From an uncultured Spirochaetaceae bacterium (GTDB lineage: Bacteria; Spirochaetota; Spirochaetia; Treponematales; Treponemataceae): a stretch of DNA of 6,978 nucleotides. Numbering within the stretch: the stretch's first letter is position 1; each line of letters opens with the position of its first letter. Made by a program: the position numbers and the translations under genes. The notes under the pieces were generated by a model. It did not search any database. It saw only the letters and a program-made list of their open reading frames with translations, and was not told the DNA's origin. The stretch is from contig CALNCH010000278.1 of assembly GCA_937875245.1 (NCBI GenBank), forward strand, positions 1 to 6,978, read 5' to 3'. This document shows, in pieces, positions 1 to 6,410 of this stretch.

Positions 1-52
1 TGGAGAAAATCCCTAAATACGCTACTATCAGCTCCCCTTTTTTTTTGTCCAT
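1..52 (-). CDS. Start of an unidentified divergent gene, cut by the window edge
   Basis: Reading the minus strand from 52, an ATG opens a frame that stays open to position 1. Its 17 visible codons give MDKKKGELIVAYLGIFS. A clear Shine-Dalgarno GAGGAG (59-64) lies 6 bases upstream of the ATG, which is why I believe this start. A lysine-rich beginning followed by the hydrophobic run LIVAYLGIF would suit an N-terminal membrane helix or a hydrophobic core, but too little is visible to name a family. The gene is divergent from the beta-mannosidase gene, so the AT-rich stretch between them probably carries promoters for both. Function unknown. Confidence 0.6.
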   Translation of the reverse strand, partial: MDKKKGELIVAYLGIFS

Positions 53-58
53 AGAAAT

Positions 59-64
59 CTCCTC
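59..64 (-). promoter_or_regulatory. Shine-Dalgarno site of the left-edge gene
   Basis: GAGGAG on the minus strand lies 6 bases before the ATG at 52-50. It matches the strong sites in front of both permease genes in this window and is the main support for the truncated gene at the left edge. Confidence 0.6.
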
Positions 65-303
65 TTTTCTTTCTTTTTCACAACTTGTTGTAATTTTTGC
101 AGTATTCCAAGTAGATCCTAAAAAAAACCAAACTTCAAAGAATGAAATACTATGTATGCATAATAAAGTTCAGACCCAAATAACATCTATTCCTATAATA
201 GTATAATCCAATTTTTTACTATTTATTTAATTTAAATTGTAGTATAAATAGGTATAGATATAAGTGTTAATTTTAACTTATTTATTGATTTATCAGCTTT
301 TTT

Positions 304-309
304 TATATT
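304..309 (+). promoter_or_regulatory. Candidate -10 box for the beta-mannosidase gene
   Basis: TATATT matches five of six bases of the bacterial -10 consensus. It lies two bases before the proposed operator half-site at 312-319, and the proposed -10 of the binding-protein gene sits three bases before its own dyad, so the two leaders have a similar arrangement. No good -35 hexamer is found 16-18 bases upstream (TTTATT at 281-286 is the nearest), so the call is weak. TATAAG at 259-264 with TTGTAG at 237-242 is an alternative. Confidence 0.25.
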
Positions 310-311
310 AA

Positions 312-334
312 GTTTAGTGATAAAATCAACTAAC
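312..334 (+). promoter_or_regulatory. Candidate operator in the beta-mannosidase leader
   Basis: CAACTAAC at 327-334 is identical to one arm of the perfect dyad in the leader of the binding-protein gene, and the identity extends to 11 bases (AATCAACTAAC, 324-334). An imperfect partner GTTTAGTG lies at 312-319. Here the arm centres are about 15 bases apart, against 19 in the other leader, so the left arm may not be functional. The site lies just after a possible -10 box, a typical position for a repressor. The ROK protein encoded in this window is the obvious candidate binder, by inference only. Confidence 0.35.
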
Positions 335-349
335 TACTACTATATTTTT

Positions 350-353
350 GGAG
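350..353 (+). promoter_or_regulatory. Shine-Dalgarno site that decides the beta-mannosidase start
   Basis: GGAG lies five bases before the ATG at 359. The frame is also open from a GTG at 317, but that GTG has no ribosome site and falls inside the proposed operator. The 14 extra residues it would add precede the point where the family's N-terminal domain normally begins. Confidence 0.7.
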
Positions 354-358
354 TATAT

Positions 359-2890
359 ATGAAAACAATTTCTTTATTAGGTTCTTGGTTCTTATCACCA
401 GCTTTCCCCGAAAACTGTCCCAAAGAATTTTCTAAAACAATTCCTATTTCCTTTCCTGGAGACGTTCACTCTGCATTACTGGCACAAAAACTTATACCAG
501 ACCCTTATTTTGGAATGAATGAACTAGAAGTACAATGGGTTGGAAGAACAGCTTGGAAATGTACAAAAACAATACAAATTGGAGAAAACTTCTTAACAGG
601 AAAACAATTTATTACCTTAGAAAGTGCAGATACCTTCGTTACTGTTTTTATAAATGATATTGAAGTTGGCAAATGTAGTAATCAGTTTAGTTTTTGGAGA
701 TTTGAAGTAACCCACTTTGTTAAAAACGGATTTAATACAATAACACTTCTCTTTGAACCCTCAGAAAAATACGCTATAGAAGCAGCCAAAAAGCTTCCAT
801 ACCCAATCCCTTGTTCTATATATGACATATCTTCTCCTAATCGTAACCTTGTACGCAAAACTCAATGCCATGCAGGATGGGACTGGGGACCATGTATTAT
901 GGCAATGGGCATTTATGACTCCATCAGATTAGAGCAAACCAATACCGTTTTTCTTGATTACAGCAACTGTGTTACCACTCCTATAGCCAATTCTACTAAT
1001 TGGAATGCACATGTCCTTCTCTCTTACACCGGAATAAAAAATAATAACAGCACTATTGATATATCTTTACAAGGACCTGATATTGATACTATTTCTTTTT
1101 CTAAAAAATGTAGTTTAGTAACAGGAGAAAACACCTTAGAATTTGATTTTGAAGTACAAAATCCCAGTCTTTGGTATGTAGCAGGAACAAATCCTATAGA
1201 CGAAAAAGTTTTTATAGAAACTGGTAAAGTACAAAATACCGAAAATATTTTGTATAACCTTTCTATTGCTATCGGACAACAAAAAATAGAAAAACAAATT
1301 GGATTCAGAACCCTTGAAGTAGTGGCTGAAGAAGATGAACAGGGAAAATCTTTGTATTTTAAGGTAAATGGACGCAGTATTTTTGCAAAGGGTTCAAACT
1401 GGATTCCTTCCGATGCCTTACCTGCACGTATGACAGAGAAAAAAACAGCTTACTTGTTAGACAGTTTAGTTGCATCAAATCAGAACATGGTTCGTGTTTG
1501 GGGTGGGGGACAGTATGAAAGTAATTTCTTTTATACCTATTGTGATAAAAAAGGAATTTTAGTGTGGCAAGATTGTATGTTTGCTTGTTCAACCTATCCT
1601 TCTAATCCAGCCTTTTTAGACTCCGTTAGACAAGAAATTCGTCACCAAGTAAAAAGAATTCAATATCATCCTAGTTTAGCAATTTGGTGTGGAAATAACG
1701 AAGATTTAGGGGCTTTAACCTGGTATGAAGAATCAAAGAATAATCGGGATCCATATGTAATTGATTACGACCGATTAAATGAAGGAGTGTTGGGAACAGA
1801 GATACAAAAACTCGATCCGGAAAGAACTTGGTGGCCAAGTTCTCCTTCTGCGGGCCCTAATGATTTTACAGATAACTGGCATTCTGACGGTCGTGGCGAC
1901 ATGCACTTCTGGTCTGTTTGGCATGAGAAAAAATCTTTTGATGCTTACCAAGAAATAACTCCTCGTTTCGTCTCTGAATTTGGATATCAATCTATGTCTT
2001 CTGTAGAAGAAGTAAAAACTTTTGCCCCAGAGGATCAATTAAACCTTACCAGTCCAACAATGGAATTTCATCAACGTTCTCCTGGTGGAAACTCAATTAT
2101 TTTAGAAAACTTTTCCCGTTACTTCAGATTTCCTTCTAGTTTTGAAAATATTTGCTATTTAAGCCAAGTACAACAAGCCTTAGCAATTAAAACTGCTGTT
2201 CAATATTGGAGAAGTTTGCGACCAATTTGTATGGGAGCTATCTATTGGCAACTAAATGATGTTTGGCCCGTAGTATCTTGGTCTTCTATAGAATATTCAG
2301 GAAAGTGGAAGCTCCTTCACTATGCGGCAAAATCTTTTTTTGCTCCTGTTGCAACCTTTTTGTACAAAAAAAATAACATAGTGTATGCTGTTATTGCAAA
2401 TGACACAGCCACAGAACTTAAGGGTATCTATTCTTTTACTGTTTATGATTTTAGTGGAAATGTTATCGATAAAAAGAAAATGGAAATTACTTGTTCTGCA
2501 GATACGGTAAACCATGTTTTCCAACTCTCTGAAGAAGAATTACCGGTGTTACCCAAAGATTGTTTTATAAGAGGGAAATTGGTATTAAGCAATGGCACTG
2601 TTTTTACAGATTACCTTTTCTTAACTCCACAAAAAAAATGTGATTTACAAAAGCCTACTATTTCAGTAACTGTAAATTCAGATTTATCTGTAACCCTTGA
2701 ATCTGATAAGCCAGCCTTTTACGTAAGTTTAGAAACAAAAAGACTTTCTGGTATTTTTAGCGACAACATGATTACTCTGCTACCTGGTAAACCAATAACA
2801 CTGCAATTTACACCAAGTAAAACCAGTGGTATTAATGAAAAAATGCTACGCAGAAGTTTAAGAATAAAATCCTTAAGAGATACCTATTAA
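359..2890 (+). CDS. Beta-mannosidase, glycoside hydrolase family 2, cytoplasmic
   Basis: This 843-residue enzyme should remove terminal beta-linked mannose from manno-oligosaccharides or beta-mannosides (EC 3.2.1.25) by the retaining mechanism of family GH2. The order fits the family: an N-terminal sugar-binding beta domain (about 1-195) with the GWDWGP signature at 173-178, an Ig-like domain (about 196-320), a TIM barrel (about 325-665), and C-terminal beta domains ending in a mannosidase Ig-type segment (about 766-818). In WCGNNE (443-448) Glu448 is the expected acid/base; in SEFG (539-542) Glu540 is the expected nucleophile. YWQLNDVWPVVSW (629-641) is typical of bacterial and animal beta-mannosidases. 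The length is normal. There is no signal peptide: the opening LLGSWFL belongs to the first domain, so the enzyme is probably cytoplasmic and acts on imported sugar. It converges on the sugar-transporter genes. Start chosen for the GGAG site; an upstream GTG at 317 is possible but less likely. Oligomer chain-length preference cannot be read from the sequence. Confidence 0.93.
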   Translation: MKTISLLGSWFLSPAFPENCPKEFSKTIPISFPGDVHSALLAQKLIPDPYFGMNELEVQWVGRTAWKCTKTIQIGENFLTGKQFITLESADTFVTVFINDIEVGKCSNQFSFWRFEVTHFVKNGFNTITLLFEPSEKYAIEAAKKLPYPIPCSIYDISSPNRNLVRKTQCHAGWDWGPCIMAMGIYDSIRLEQTNTVFLDYSNCVTTPIANSTNWNAHVLLSYTGIKNNNSTIDISLQGPDIDTISFSKKCSLVTGENTLEFDFEVQNPSLWYVAGTNPIDEKVFIETGKVQNTENILYNLSIAIGQQKIEKQIGFRTLEVVAEEDEQGKSLYFKVNGRSIFAKGSNWIPSDALPARMTEKKTAYLLDSLVASNQNMVRVWGGGQYESNFFYTYCDKKGILVWQDCMFACSTYPSNPAFLDSVRQEIRHQVKRIQYHPSLAIWCGNNEDLGALTWYEESKNNRDPYVIDYDRLNEGVLGTEIQKLDPERTWWPSSPSAGPNDFTDNWHSDGRGDMHFWSVWHEKKSFDAYQEITPRFVSEFGYQSMSSVEEVKTFAPEDQLNLTSPTMEFHQRSPGGNSIILENFSRYFRFPSSFENICYLSQVQQALAIKTAVQYWRSLRPICMGAIYWQLNDVWPVVSWSSIEYSGKWKLLHYAAKSFFAPVATFLYKKNNIVYAVIANDTATELKGIYSFTVYDFSGNVIDKKKMEITCSADTVNHVFQLSEEELPVLPKDCFIRGKLVLSNGTVFTDYLFLTPQKKCDLQKPTISVTVNSDLSVTLESDKPAFYVSLETKRLSGIFSDNMITLLPGKPITLQFTPSKTSGINEKMLRRSLRIKSLRDTY

Positions 2891-2899
2891 ACAATAAAA

Positions 2900-2929
2900 A
2901 AGGCAGCTGATCTGCTCTTCAGCTGCCTT
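2900..2929 (-). terminator. Rho-independent terminator of the transporter operon
   Basis: AAGGCAGCTGA (2900-2910) pairs perfectly with TCAGCTGCCTT (2919-2929), giving an 11-bp stem with an 8-base loop. Read on the minus strand, the stem is followed by a run of T (TTTTTT, then ATTGTTT), the classic intrinsic-terminator layout for the MalG-type permease gene ending at 2973. On the plus strand the stem is followed by AGAAGG and no T run, so it should end beta-mannosidase transcripts less well, though it would still slow opposing polymerases in this convergent gap. Confidence 0.85.
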
Positions 2930-2943
2930 AGAAGGAAAATATG

Positions 2944-2965
2944 AAAAAGTAATTTAATACTTTTT
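2944..2965. terminator. Second, AT-only hairpin in the convergent gap
   Basis: AAAAAGTA (2944-2951) and TACTTTTT (2958-2965) form a perfect 8-bp stem around a 6-base loop. The arms carry A and T runs on both strands, so it could serve as a weak bidirectional terminator that complements the stronger neighbouring hairpin, particularly for transcripts from the beta-mannosidase side. The stem has only one G-C pair, so stability is low and chance is a fair alternative. Confidence 0.35.
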
Positions 2966-2972
2966 GCCGAAG

Positions 2973-4136
2973 TTATTCTTTTACTGCACCACCGGCTACA
3001 CCCTTTGCCAATTCTTTTTGGAAAGTGAAGTAGACTATCATAACAGGAATAGTAGCAATAATAAGAGCTGCAATTTGCCAACCTAATTGAATACCTGTTC
3101 TACTAGAGAATGAATAAACACCAACTGGCAATGATTTAGTAAGTTCTTTACTAGCAAAAATCAATACCAACAAGAACTCATTCCAAATACCTAATGCAGT
3201 CATAATTGAAATAGTAACAATAACAGGTGTTGTCATTGGAACTATAATACTAATAAAGGTTCTAAAAGGTTTAGCACCATCAATATATGCAGATTCAATC
3301 AAACTACTTGGCAAACCCCTTATAAATTGTGAACAAAGCATTACAGACAACGGTAGTCCAAAAGCAATGTATACTAAAATAATACCAAGGTGTGTATCAG
3401 TTAATCCGATATTAGTCATCATTAAGAACAAAGGAATAATTACCTGGTTAACGTCCAATAAGTAGCCAAGCCCAATTAATGCGGCAATAAAACCTGCAAT
3501 TTTCTTGTACTTAAACTTGCTAACACCATAACCAATCATCAAACCAAATAGTACAACAAAGAAAGTAGATGCAACAGTATAAATAATACTGTTCAGAAAT
3601 TTCATTCCTAATCCACCACGAATCCATGCTGAAGTATAGTTCCACCAAATAGTATTTTGGCTAATTTTTCTCTGATATGATTTAGGTAATTCATTCAGTT
3701 TTATCTTTTCACCGGTAACTAAACGAGCGTTCATCTCAGGAGATAAATCACTTCGCTTTACAAACTGAACCATAATTCGTCGTCCGCCACCAATAGTAGT
3801 AGATTCAAGAATTACAATTTTTTCGTTAATATCTGCAAAGTTATTTGGTACAATTTGCATCTCTTTTTTTAATTTGTCAGGATACACAATGTTCAACTGA
3901 GGTGCAACTACAATGTATTCATCTTCTTTGTTATCAAACATTGCTTTTGGTAAGGAATAAATATTTGCATTCAATTCTTCATTTGTTTTGAAAGATGAAT
4001 AGGCCATCCACAACAGCGGTGCTATGGTTATTATAGCCCATAGACCAAAAATGAAGTAGGAAATACCTTTTGTTATTCTCTGGCCAACTTTTGAAGATTT
4101 GCGATTTTCTTGTACATAAGTATAGGTTTCTGCCAT
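2973..4136 (-). CDS. Sugar ABC transporter permease, MalG type, with enlarged first loop
   Basis: This 387-residue inner-membrane protein is one of the two permeases of a CUT1-type carbohydrate importer (MalG family, BPD_transp_1 domain). Helix 1 is about 24-44. The core resumes near 178 with FLNSIIYTV and continues through several helices. The ATPase-coupling EAA loop is seen as ESAYIDGAKPF (281-291), followed by IIVP (297-300). The C-terminus GVAGGAVKE is typical of this family. Most MalG homologues are about 270-300 residues; the excess lies between helix 1 and helix 2, residues about 66-160, a charged and probably extracytoplasmic segment. Start chosen at MAETYTYV: its ATG is one base past the MalF-type stop and has GAGGAG 7 bases upstream; a longer frame reaches back to 4190 but would overlap the neighbour. 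The two permeases are co-translated or at least co-transcribed. The substrate is inferred from the neighbouring beta-mannosidase. Confidence 0.92.
   Translation of the reverse strand: MAETYTYVQENRKSSKVGQRITKGISYFIFGLWAIITIAPLLWMAYSSFKTNEELNANIYSLPKAMFDNKEDEYIVVAPQLNIVYPDKLKKEMQIVPNNFADINEKIVILESTTIGGGRRIMVQFVKRSDLSPEMNARLVTGEKIKLNELPKSYQRKISQNTIWWNYTSAWIRGGLGMKFLNSIIYTVASTFFVVLFGLMIGYGVSKFKYKKIAGFIAALIGLGYLLDVNQVIIPLFLMMTNIGLTDTHLGIILVYIAFGLPLSVMLCSQFIRGLPSSLIESAYIDGAKPFRTFISIIVPMTTPVIVTISIMTALGIWNEFLLVLIFASKELTKSLPVGVYSFSSRTGIQLGWQIAALIIATIPVMIVYFTFQKELAKGVAGGAVKE
3657..3941 (-). other. Extra extracytoplasmic segment of the MalG-type permease
   Basis: This stretch encodes residues about 66-160 of the permease. 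It follows SFKTNEEL, where ordinary MalG proteins continue after a short linker to the conserved NY...AW and FLNSIIYT segments. It contains no hydrophobic stretch long enough for a membrane helix and alternates short beta-like runs (YIVVAPQLNIVY, EKIVILESTTI, RIMVQFV) with charged residues, suggesting a small folded domain facing the periplasm. Contact with the binding lipoprotein is a reasonable guess by analogy with the large MalF P2 loop in E. coli. Domain boundaries are approximate. Confidence 0.6.
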
Positions 4137-4137
4137 A

Positions 4138-5052
4138 TTAATACTCCTCGTCAGTTCCCAGTTTTTTACCAACATAGTTACTGAAAACAATCATAACTAT
4201 ACTAATAAGTACAACGGTATTTGAAATTGCAGAACCATAAGCAAATCGCATTGGATTACTAAAGTCCTGGAAAGCAGTACGATACATCAATATTGGAAGA
4301 ACTTCAGCGTTCAATCGAACTAAACCATCTGAAGCAATAGCAAATATCAAGCTAAAGCCTTTCAAAGAACCTGCAATTGCAAGAATACAAGAGGTTAAAA
4401 TGGTACCTGCTAGTAATGGAACTATTACCTTAAAGAAAATCTGAAATTCATTAGCACCATCTATCTTAGCGGCTTCAATCATACTTTCATTAATTTTTTG
4501 TAAGTTTGCCAAGAAAATAATCATATAAAATCCGGTATAAACCCAAATCAGGGCAATACCGATAGGAATCATTACTTTATTTTTATCTAGCATCATAGTA
4601 AACTGCATGCCAGAGTCTCCAGAAACAGCCTGCATAATGCGAGCAACAGGACCATCAACCATAAACAGCATACGCCACATAATACCGATAACAATCATGG
4701 ACAGAAACTGTGGTAAGAAAACCATAGATTGAAAGAAGTTTCCACCTTTGATTTGCTTTCTATATAGAATAAAGGCAAGCATAAATCCAATAGGAATCTG
4801 GCCGAAAACAGAAACCAAAACAACAATCATATTATTTTTTAATGCATGCCAGAAATTTGGATCTGCAAGCATTGTTTTGTAATGTGTTAATCCCATAAAG
4901 TGCCAAGCGCCACCCACATTAGGGTTGTAGTCAGACACACTTAAAACGACAGAATAACAAATGGGATATGCTACTATAAAAAGGTATAGAATAAACCCTG
5001 GAAGTACGAATCCCAAAAAGGTTAAAAAGTCTGCGGTATCACGTTTTTTCAT
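4138..5052 (-). CDS. Sugar ABC transporter permease, MalF type
   Basis: This 304-residue inner-membrane protein is the partner permease of the same CUT1-type sugar importer. Helix 1 spans about 11-38 (FLGFVLPGFILYLF...), preceded by a basic cytoplasmic start MKKRD. GLTHYKTMLADPNFW (54-68) is the usual family segment before helix 2. The EAA loop that docks with the ATPase is EAAKIDGANEF (193-203), followed by KVIVPLL (208-214). The length is normal for the short MalF class, which lacks the large periplasmic P2 domain of E. coli MalF. GAGGAGG (5060-5066) lies 7 bases before the ATG, a strong ribosome site. The gene sits between the binding-protein gene and the MalG-type gene in the usual order. 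No ATPase gene is visible, so the complex must use one encoded elsewhere. Substrate not determinable from sequence; beta-mannosides inferred from context. Confidence 0.93.
   Translation of the reverse strand: MKKRDTADFLTFLGFVLPGFILYLFIVAYPICYSVVLSVSDYNPNVGGAWHFMGLTHYKTMLADPNFWHALKNNMIVVLVSVFGQIPIGFMLAFILYRKQIKGGNFFQSMVFLPQFLSMIVIGIMWRMLFMVDGPVARIMQAVSGDSGMQFTMMLDKNKVMIPIGIALIWVYTGFYMIIFLANLQKINESMIEAAKIDGANEFQIFFKVIVPLLAGTILTSCILAIAGSLKGFSLIFAIASDGLVRLNAEVLPILMYRTAFQDFSNPMRFAYGSAISNTVVLISIVMIVFSNYVGKKLGTDEEY
4144..4149 (-). promoter_or_regulatory. Shine-Dalgarno site of the MalG-type gene, inside the MalF-type gene
   Basis: GAGGAG is formed by the last Asp-Glu-Glu codons of the upstream permease and lies 7 bases before the ATG at 4136. 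The stop of one gene and the start of the next are separated by one base, so ribosomes ending on the first gene can readily restart on the second, which would give balanced amounts of the two membrane subunits. Confidence 0.75.
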
Positions 5053-5108
5053 AACTGAACCTCCTCGAAACTGGGTACTATTATCAACACTACCCTTTTA
5101 CAAAGAAA

Positions 5109-5128
5109 GGGCTGCCAAGAGACAGCCC
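5109..5128 (-). terminator. Intercistronic hairpin between binding-protein and permease genes
   Basis: GGGCTG (5109-5114) and CAGCCC (5123-5128) form a GC-rich 6-bp stem around an 8-base loop. On the minus strand it is followed by TTTCTTTG, an interrupted T run. It lies in the 112-base gap after the binding-protein stop (5165) and before the permease ATG (5052). Such elements often act as partial terminators or 3' stabilisers, so that the binding protein is made in excess over the membrane subunits. The broken T run argues for a leaky terminator. Confidence 0.6.
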
Positions 5129-5164
5129 CCTATGTCTTTAATCAGTTCCTACAAGAGGCACCAA

Positions 5165-5407
5165 TTATCTTACCATTAAGCCTTCAACTTTAGCAGCAAC
5201 TGCAGCAGGTGTTGATTTTCCAGCAACGATTTCTTGCATACCAGCGTTTAAAGCATCGTTTGGAGCACCACTGATGAAAGAGTCAATAACGTCACATGAT
5301 ACATATCCACCAAGTGCAATTTTTTCGTTAATAATTGTTGGCATATCAGATGGAACTTTATATCCTTTCAAAACAGGAGCAACAATAGCACCGTACTTCT
5401 TCTTCAC
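5165..5407 (-). CDS. C-terminal part of the frameshifted sugar-binding lipoprotein
   Basis: This frame carries the missing end of the binding protein encoded just upstream. It includes KKYGAIVAPVLKGYK, a stretch typical of the region near the C-terminus where family 1 solute-binding proteins reach their closing helices, then a helical tail ending EGLMVR and a TAA stop. The frame is +1 relative to the N-terminal part and overlaps it by 50 bases. The GTG at 5407 has no ribosome site and is not a credible independent start; the segment makes sense only as a continuation of the upstream frame. Joined at the overlap, the two parts give a protein of about 415 residues, the normal family size. The whole gene therefore spans 5165-6410. 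Confidence 0.8.
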   Translation of the reverse strand: MKKKYGAIVAPVLKGYKVPSDMPTIINEKIALGGYVSCDVIDSFISGAPNDALNAGMQEIVAGKSTPAAVAAKVEGLMVR

Positions 5408-6410
5408 TGTTTAAGAAGTTGATGAACTTCATTGATGCGTCAAGAACGTCTTTTCCAGCATCTACAGTTGCTTTAGTAATACCATAACCTACTTGCCATG
5501 CACCAGCCATTGTGTCAGGACCTTTCTGTCCTGGAAGAGTTGGAATTGAAATAAGTTTTGTTACAGCCTGTGCTTCTGGTGTAATGTTACCTGCATCCCA
5601 CTGTCCTGTTACGTACATGATACATTTACCATTACTATAGTCAGAAAGACCTGTTCCAGAATCAATTAATACTGCTTTTTGTGAAAGAACACCGTCTTTT
5701 ACCATTGTTGAAAGAACTTCAAGACCAGCAACCATGTCAGAATCGGTGAATTTTTTTGCACCGCTTACAACGTCAGCCATGTAGTTTTCTTTACCAGTTG
5801 TTCTTGAGAAAACAGCTGACATGAAACATGAACCCCATGCCCAACCATCTGCACCGTGGGTAGAAAGAACTTCAACGCCAGCAGCTTTAGCAACAGGTAC
5901 CATTGCTTTAAGATCTGCATATGATTTTGGCATTTCTAAACCAAGATCTGCCAAAAGTTTTGTGTTAACGAATACTACAGTACAAGCGTTTGATGTTCCC
6001 AGTGGTACATAGTATTTTTCTCCAGCAGGTCCCATTTCTGGAATCAAGCTTAAGTCAAACTGATTTGTATCAAGATATTTTGTCATATCTACTTGTTGAC
6101 CAGCTTCTTTCCATGGTGTTCCCCATCGAGCATCTGCACCCATGTATGCAACATATGGTACATCCCCTGATGCTAATCGAGCAGGAACTTTCTGGTGGTA
6201 TGCTTCGTCATACAACATTTCATAATCGATATCAATATTTGGATTAGCAGCCTCAAAAGCTTCTACGATTCGAACAAAACTCTGTCCTTCTGCGTTAGAG
6301 TTATCACCATAAGCCATAACTTTTACAACAACTTTGCTTGCTTTTCCATCTTTGTTAGAGCAACCCACAAATACCATGCCCACTGCTAATACAGCAAACA
6401 GACATACCAT
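5358..6410 (-). CDS. Sugar ABC transporter substrate-binding lipoprotein, N-terminal part (frameshifted)
   Basis: This is the extracytoplasmic solute-binding protein (family 1, SBP_bac_1) that captures the sugar for the two permeases encoded downstream. A hydrophobic signal sequence leads to a lipobox-like VFVGC, with Cys17 as the probable lipid-anchored residue; spirochaete lipoboxes tolerate such variation. The mature part has typical features: VKVMAYGD near the start, ARLASGDVPYVAYM (77-90), YYVPLGTSN (133-141), a GQWDAG motif (269-274) and GAWQVGYGI (303-311). After NSEE (334-337) the frame runs into VRCYCCSCFERI, a cysteine-rich sequence unlike the family, and stops; the expected continuation is in another frame. 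The start is uncertain: ATG 6410 has no nearby ribosome site and leaves no positively charged n-region, whereas the upstream in-frame codons would supply ILKIL but only from a rare ATT start. The gene is less AT-rich than its neighbours, as often seen in highly expressed genes. Confidence 0.85.
   Translation of the reverse strand: MVCLFAVLAVGMVFVGCSNKDGKASKVVVKVMAYGDNSNAEGQSFVRIVEAFEAANPNIDIDYEMLYDEAYHQKVPARLASGDVPYVAYMGADARWGTPWKEAGQQVDMTKYLDTNQFDLSLIPEMGPAGEKYYVPLGTSNACTVVFVNTKLLADLGLEMPKSYADLKAMVPVAKAAGVEVLSTHGADGWAWGSCFMSAVFSRTTGKENYMADVVSGAKKFTDSDMVAGLEVLSTMVKDGVLSQKAVLIDSGTGLSDYSNGKCIMYVTGQWDAGNITPEAQAVTKLISIPTLPGQKGPDTMAGAWQVGYGITKATVDAGKDVLDASMKFINFLNSEEEVRCYCCSCFERI
5396..5408 (-). 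other. Frameshift site in the binding-protein gene
   Basis: Around the repeat GAAGAAGAAG the coding frame changes. Upstream it reads Asn-Ser-Glu-Glu; downstream the sensible frame reads Lys-Tyr-Gly-Ala-Ile-Val. Reading through needs a +1 skip, equivalent to one extra base or two missing bases in the DNA. Dropping one base would give NSEEKYGAIVAP. A sequencing or assembly slip in the repeat, or a true recent mutation, fits equally well. No slippery heptamer or stop-codon recoding signal is visible. Confidence 0.8.

Larger units (their letters stand above)
53..358. other. AT-rich divergent intergenic region
   Basis: No gene-sized frame with a ribosome site is visible here. The stretch separates a leftward gene from the rightward beta-mannosidase gene and is dominated by A and T. 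It contains several small symmetries: ACAAC-TT-GTTGT at 80-91, a perfect 10-bp palindrome AATTTAAATT at 229-238, and GTTAA-TT-TTAAC at 266-277. Some may be operators, but symmetries this short are expected by chance in DNA this AT-rich. On the minus strand a TATACT hexamer inside 199-208 could be a -10 box for the left gene, without a good -35 partner. The right end holds the beta-mannosidase promoter and operator candidates, listed separately. Confidence 0.5.

Noticed and set aside
229..238. AATTTAAATT palindrome as an operator
   Set aside because: Perfect palindromes made only of A and T are expected by chance in such AT-rich intergenic DNA, and it recurs at no other promoter in the window.
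317..358. Longer beta-mannosidase starting at GTG 317
   Set aside because: No ribosome site precedes it, it overlaps the proposed operator, and the ATG at 359 has GGAG at good spacing and matches the expected domain start.
1359..2524. Three minus-strand open frames inside the beta-mannosidase gene (1359-1592, 1775-2038, 2297-2524)
   Set aside because: They lie wholly within a strongly supported gene on the other strand, have low-complexity or unlikely compositions and lack ribosome sites.
2941..2952. ATG AAA AAG TAA preceded by AAGGA after the beta-mannosidase gene
   Set aside because: A three-codon frame inside a hairpin region; no reason to treat it as coding.
2887..3081. Minus-strand open frame across the end of the MalG-type gene
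   Set aside because: It overlaps the permease C-terminus in another frame and spans the terminator hairpin; its Cys/Ser/Tyr-rich translation is typical of a shadow frame.
5358..5407. Programmed ribosomal frameshifting in the binding-protein gene
   Set aside because: A +1 shift would be needed, but there is no slippery stop context such as CUU-UGA, and solute-binding proteins are not known to use recoding. A sequence error or mutation is simpler.
4961..6389. Plus-strand open frames opposite the transporter genes (4961-5179, 5821-6012, 5990-6247, 6195-6389)
   Set aside because: All are antisense to well-supported genes and none shows family features or a convincing ribosome site.
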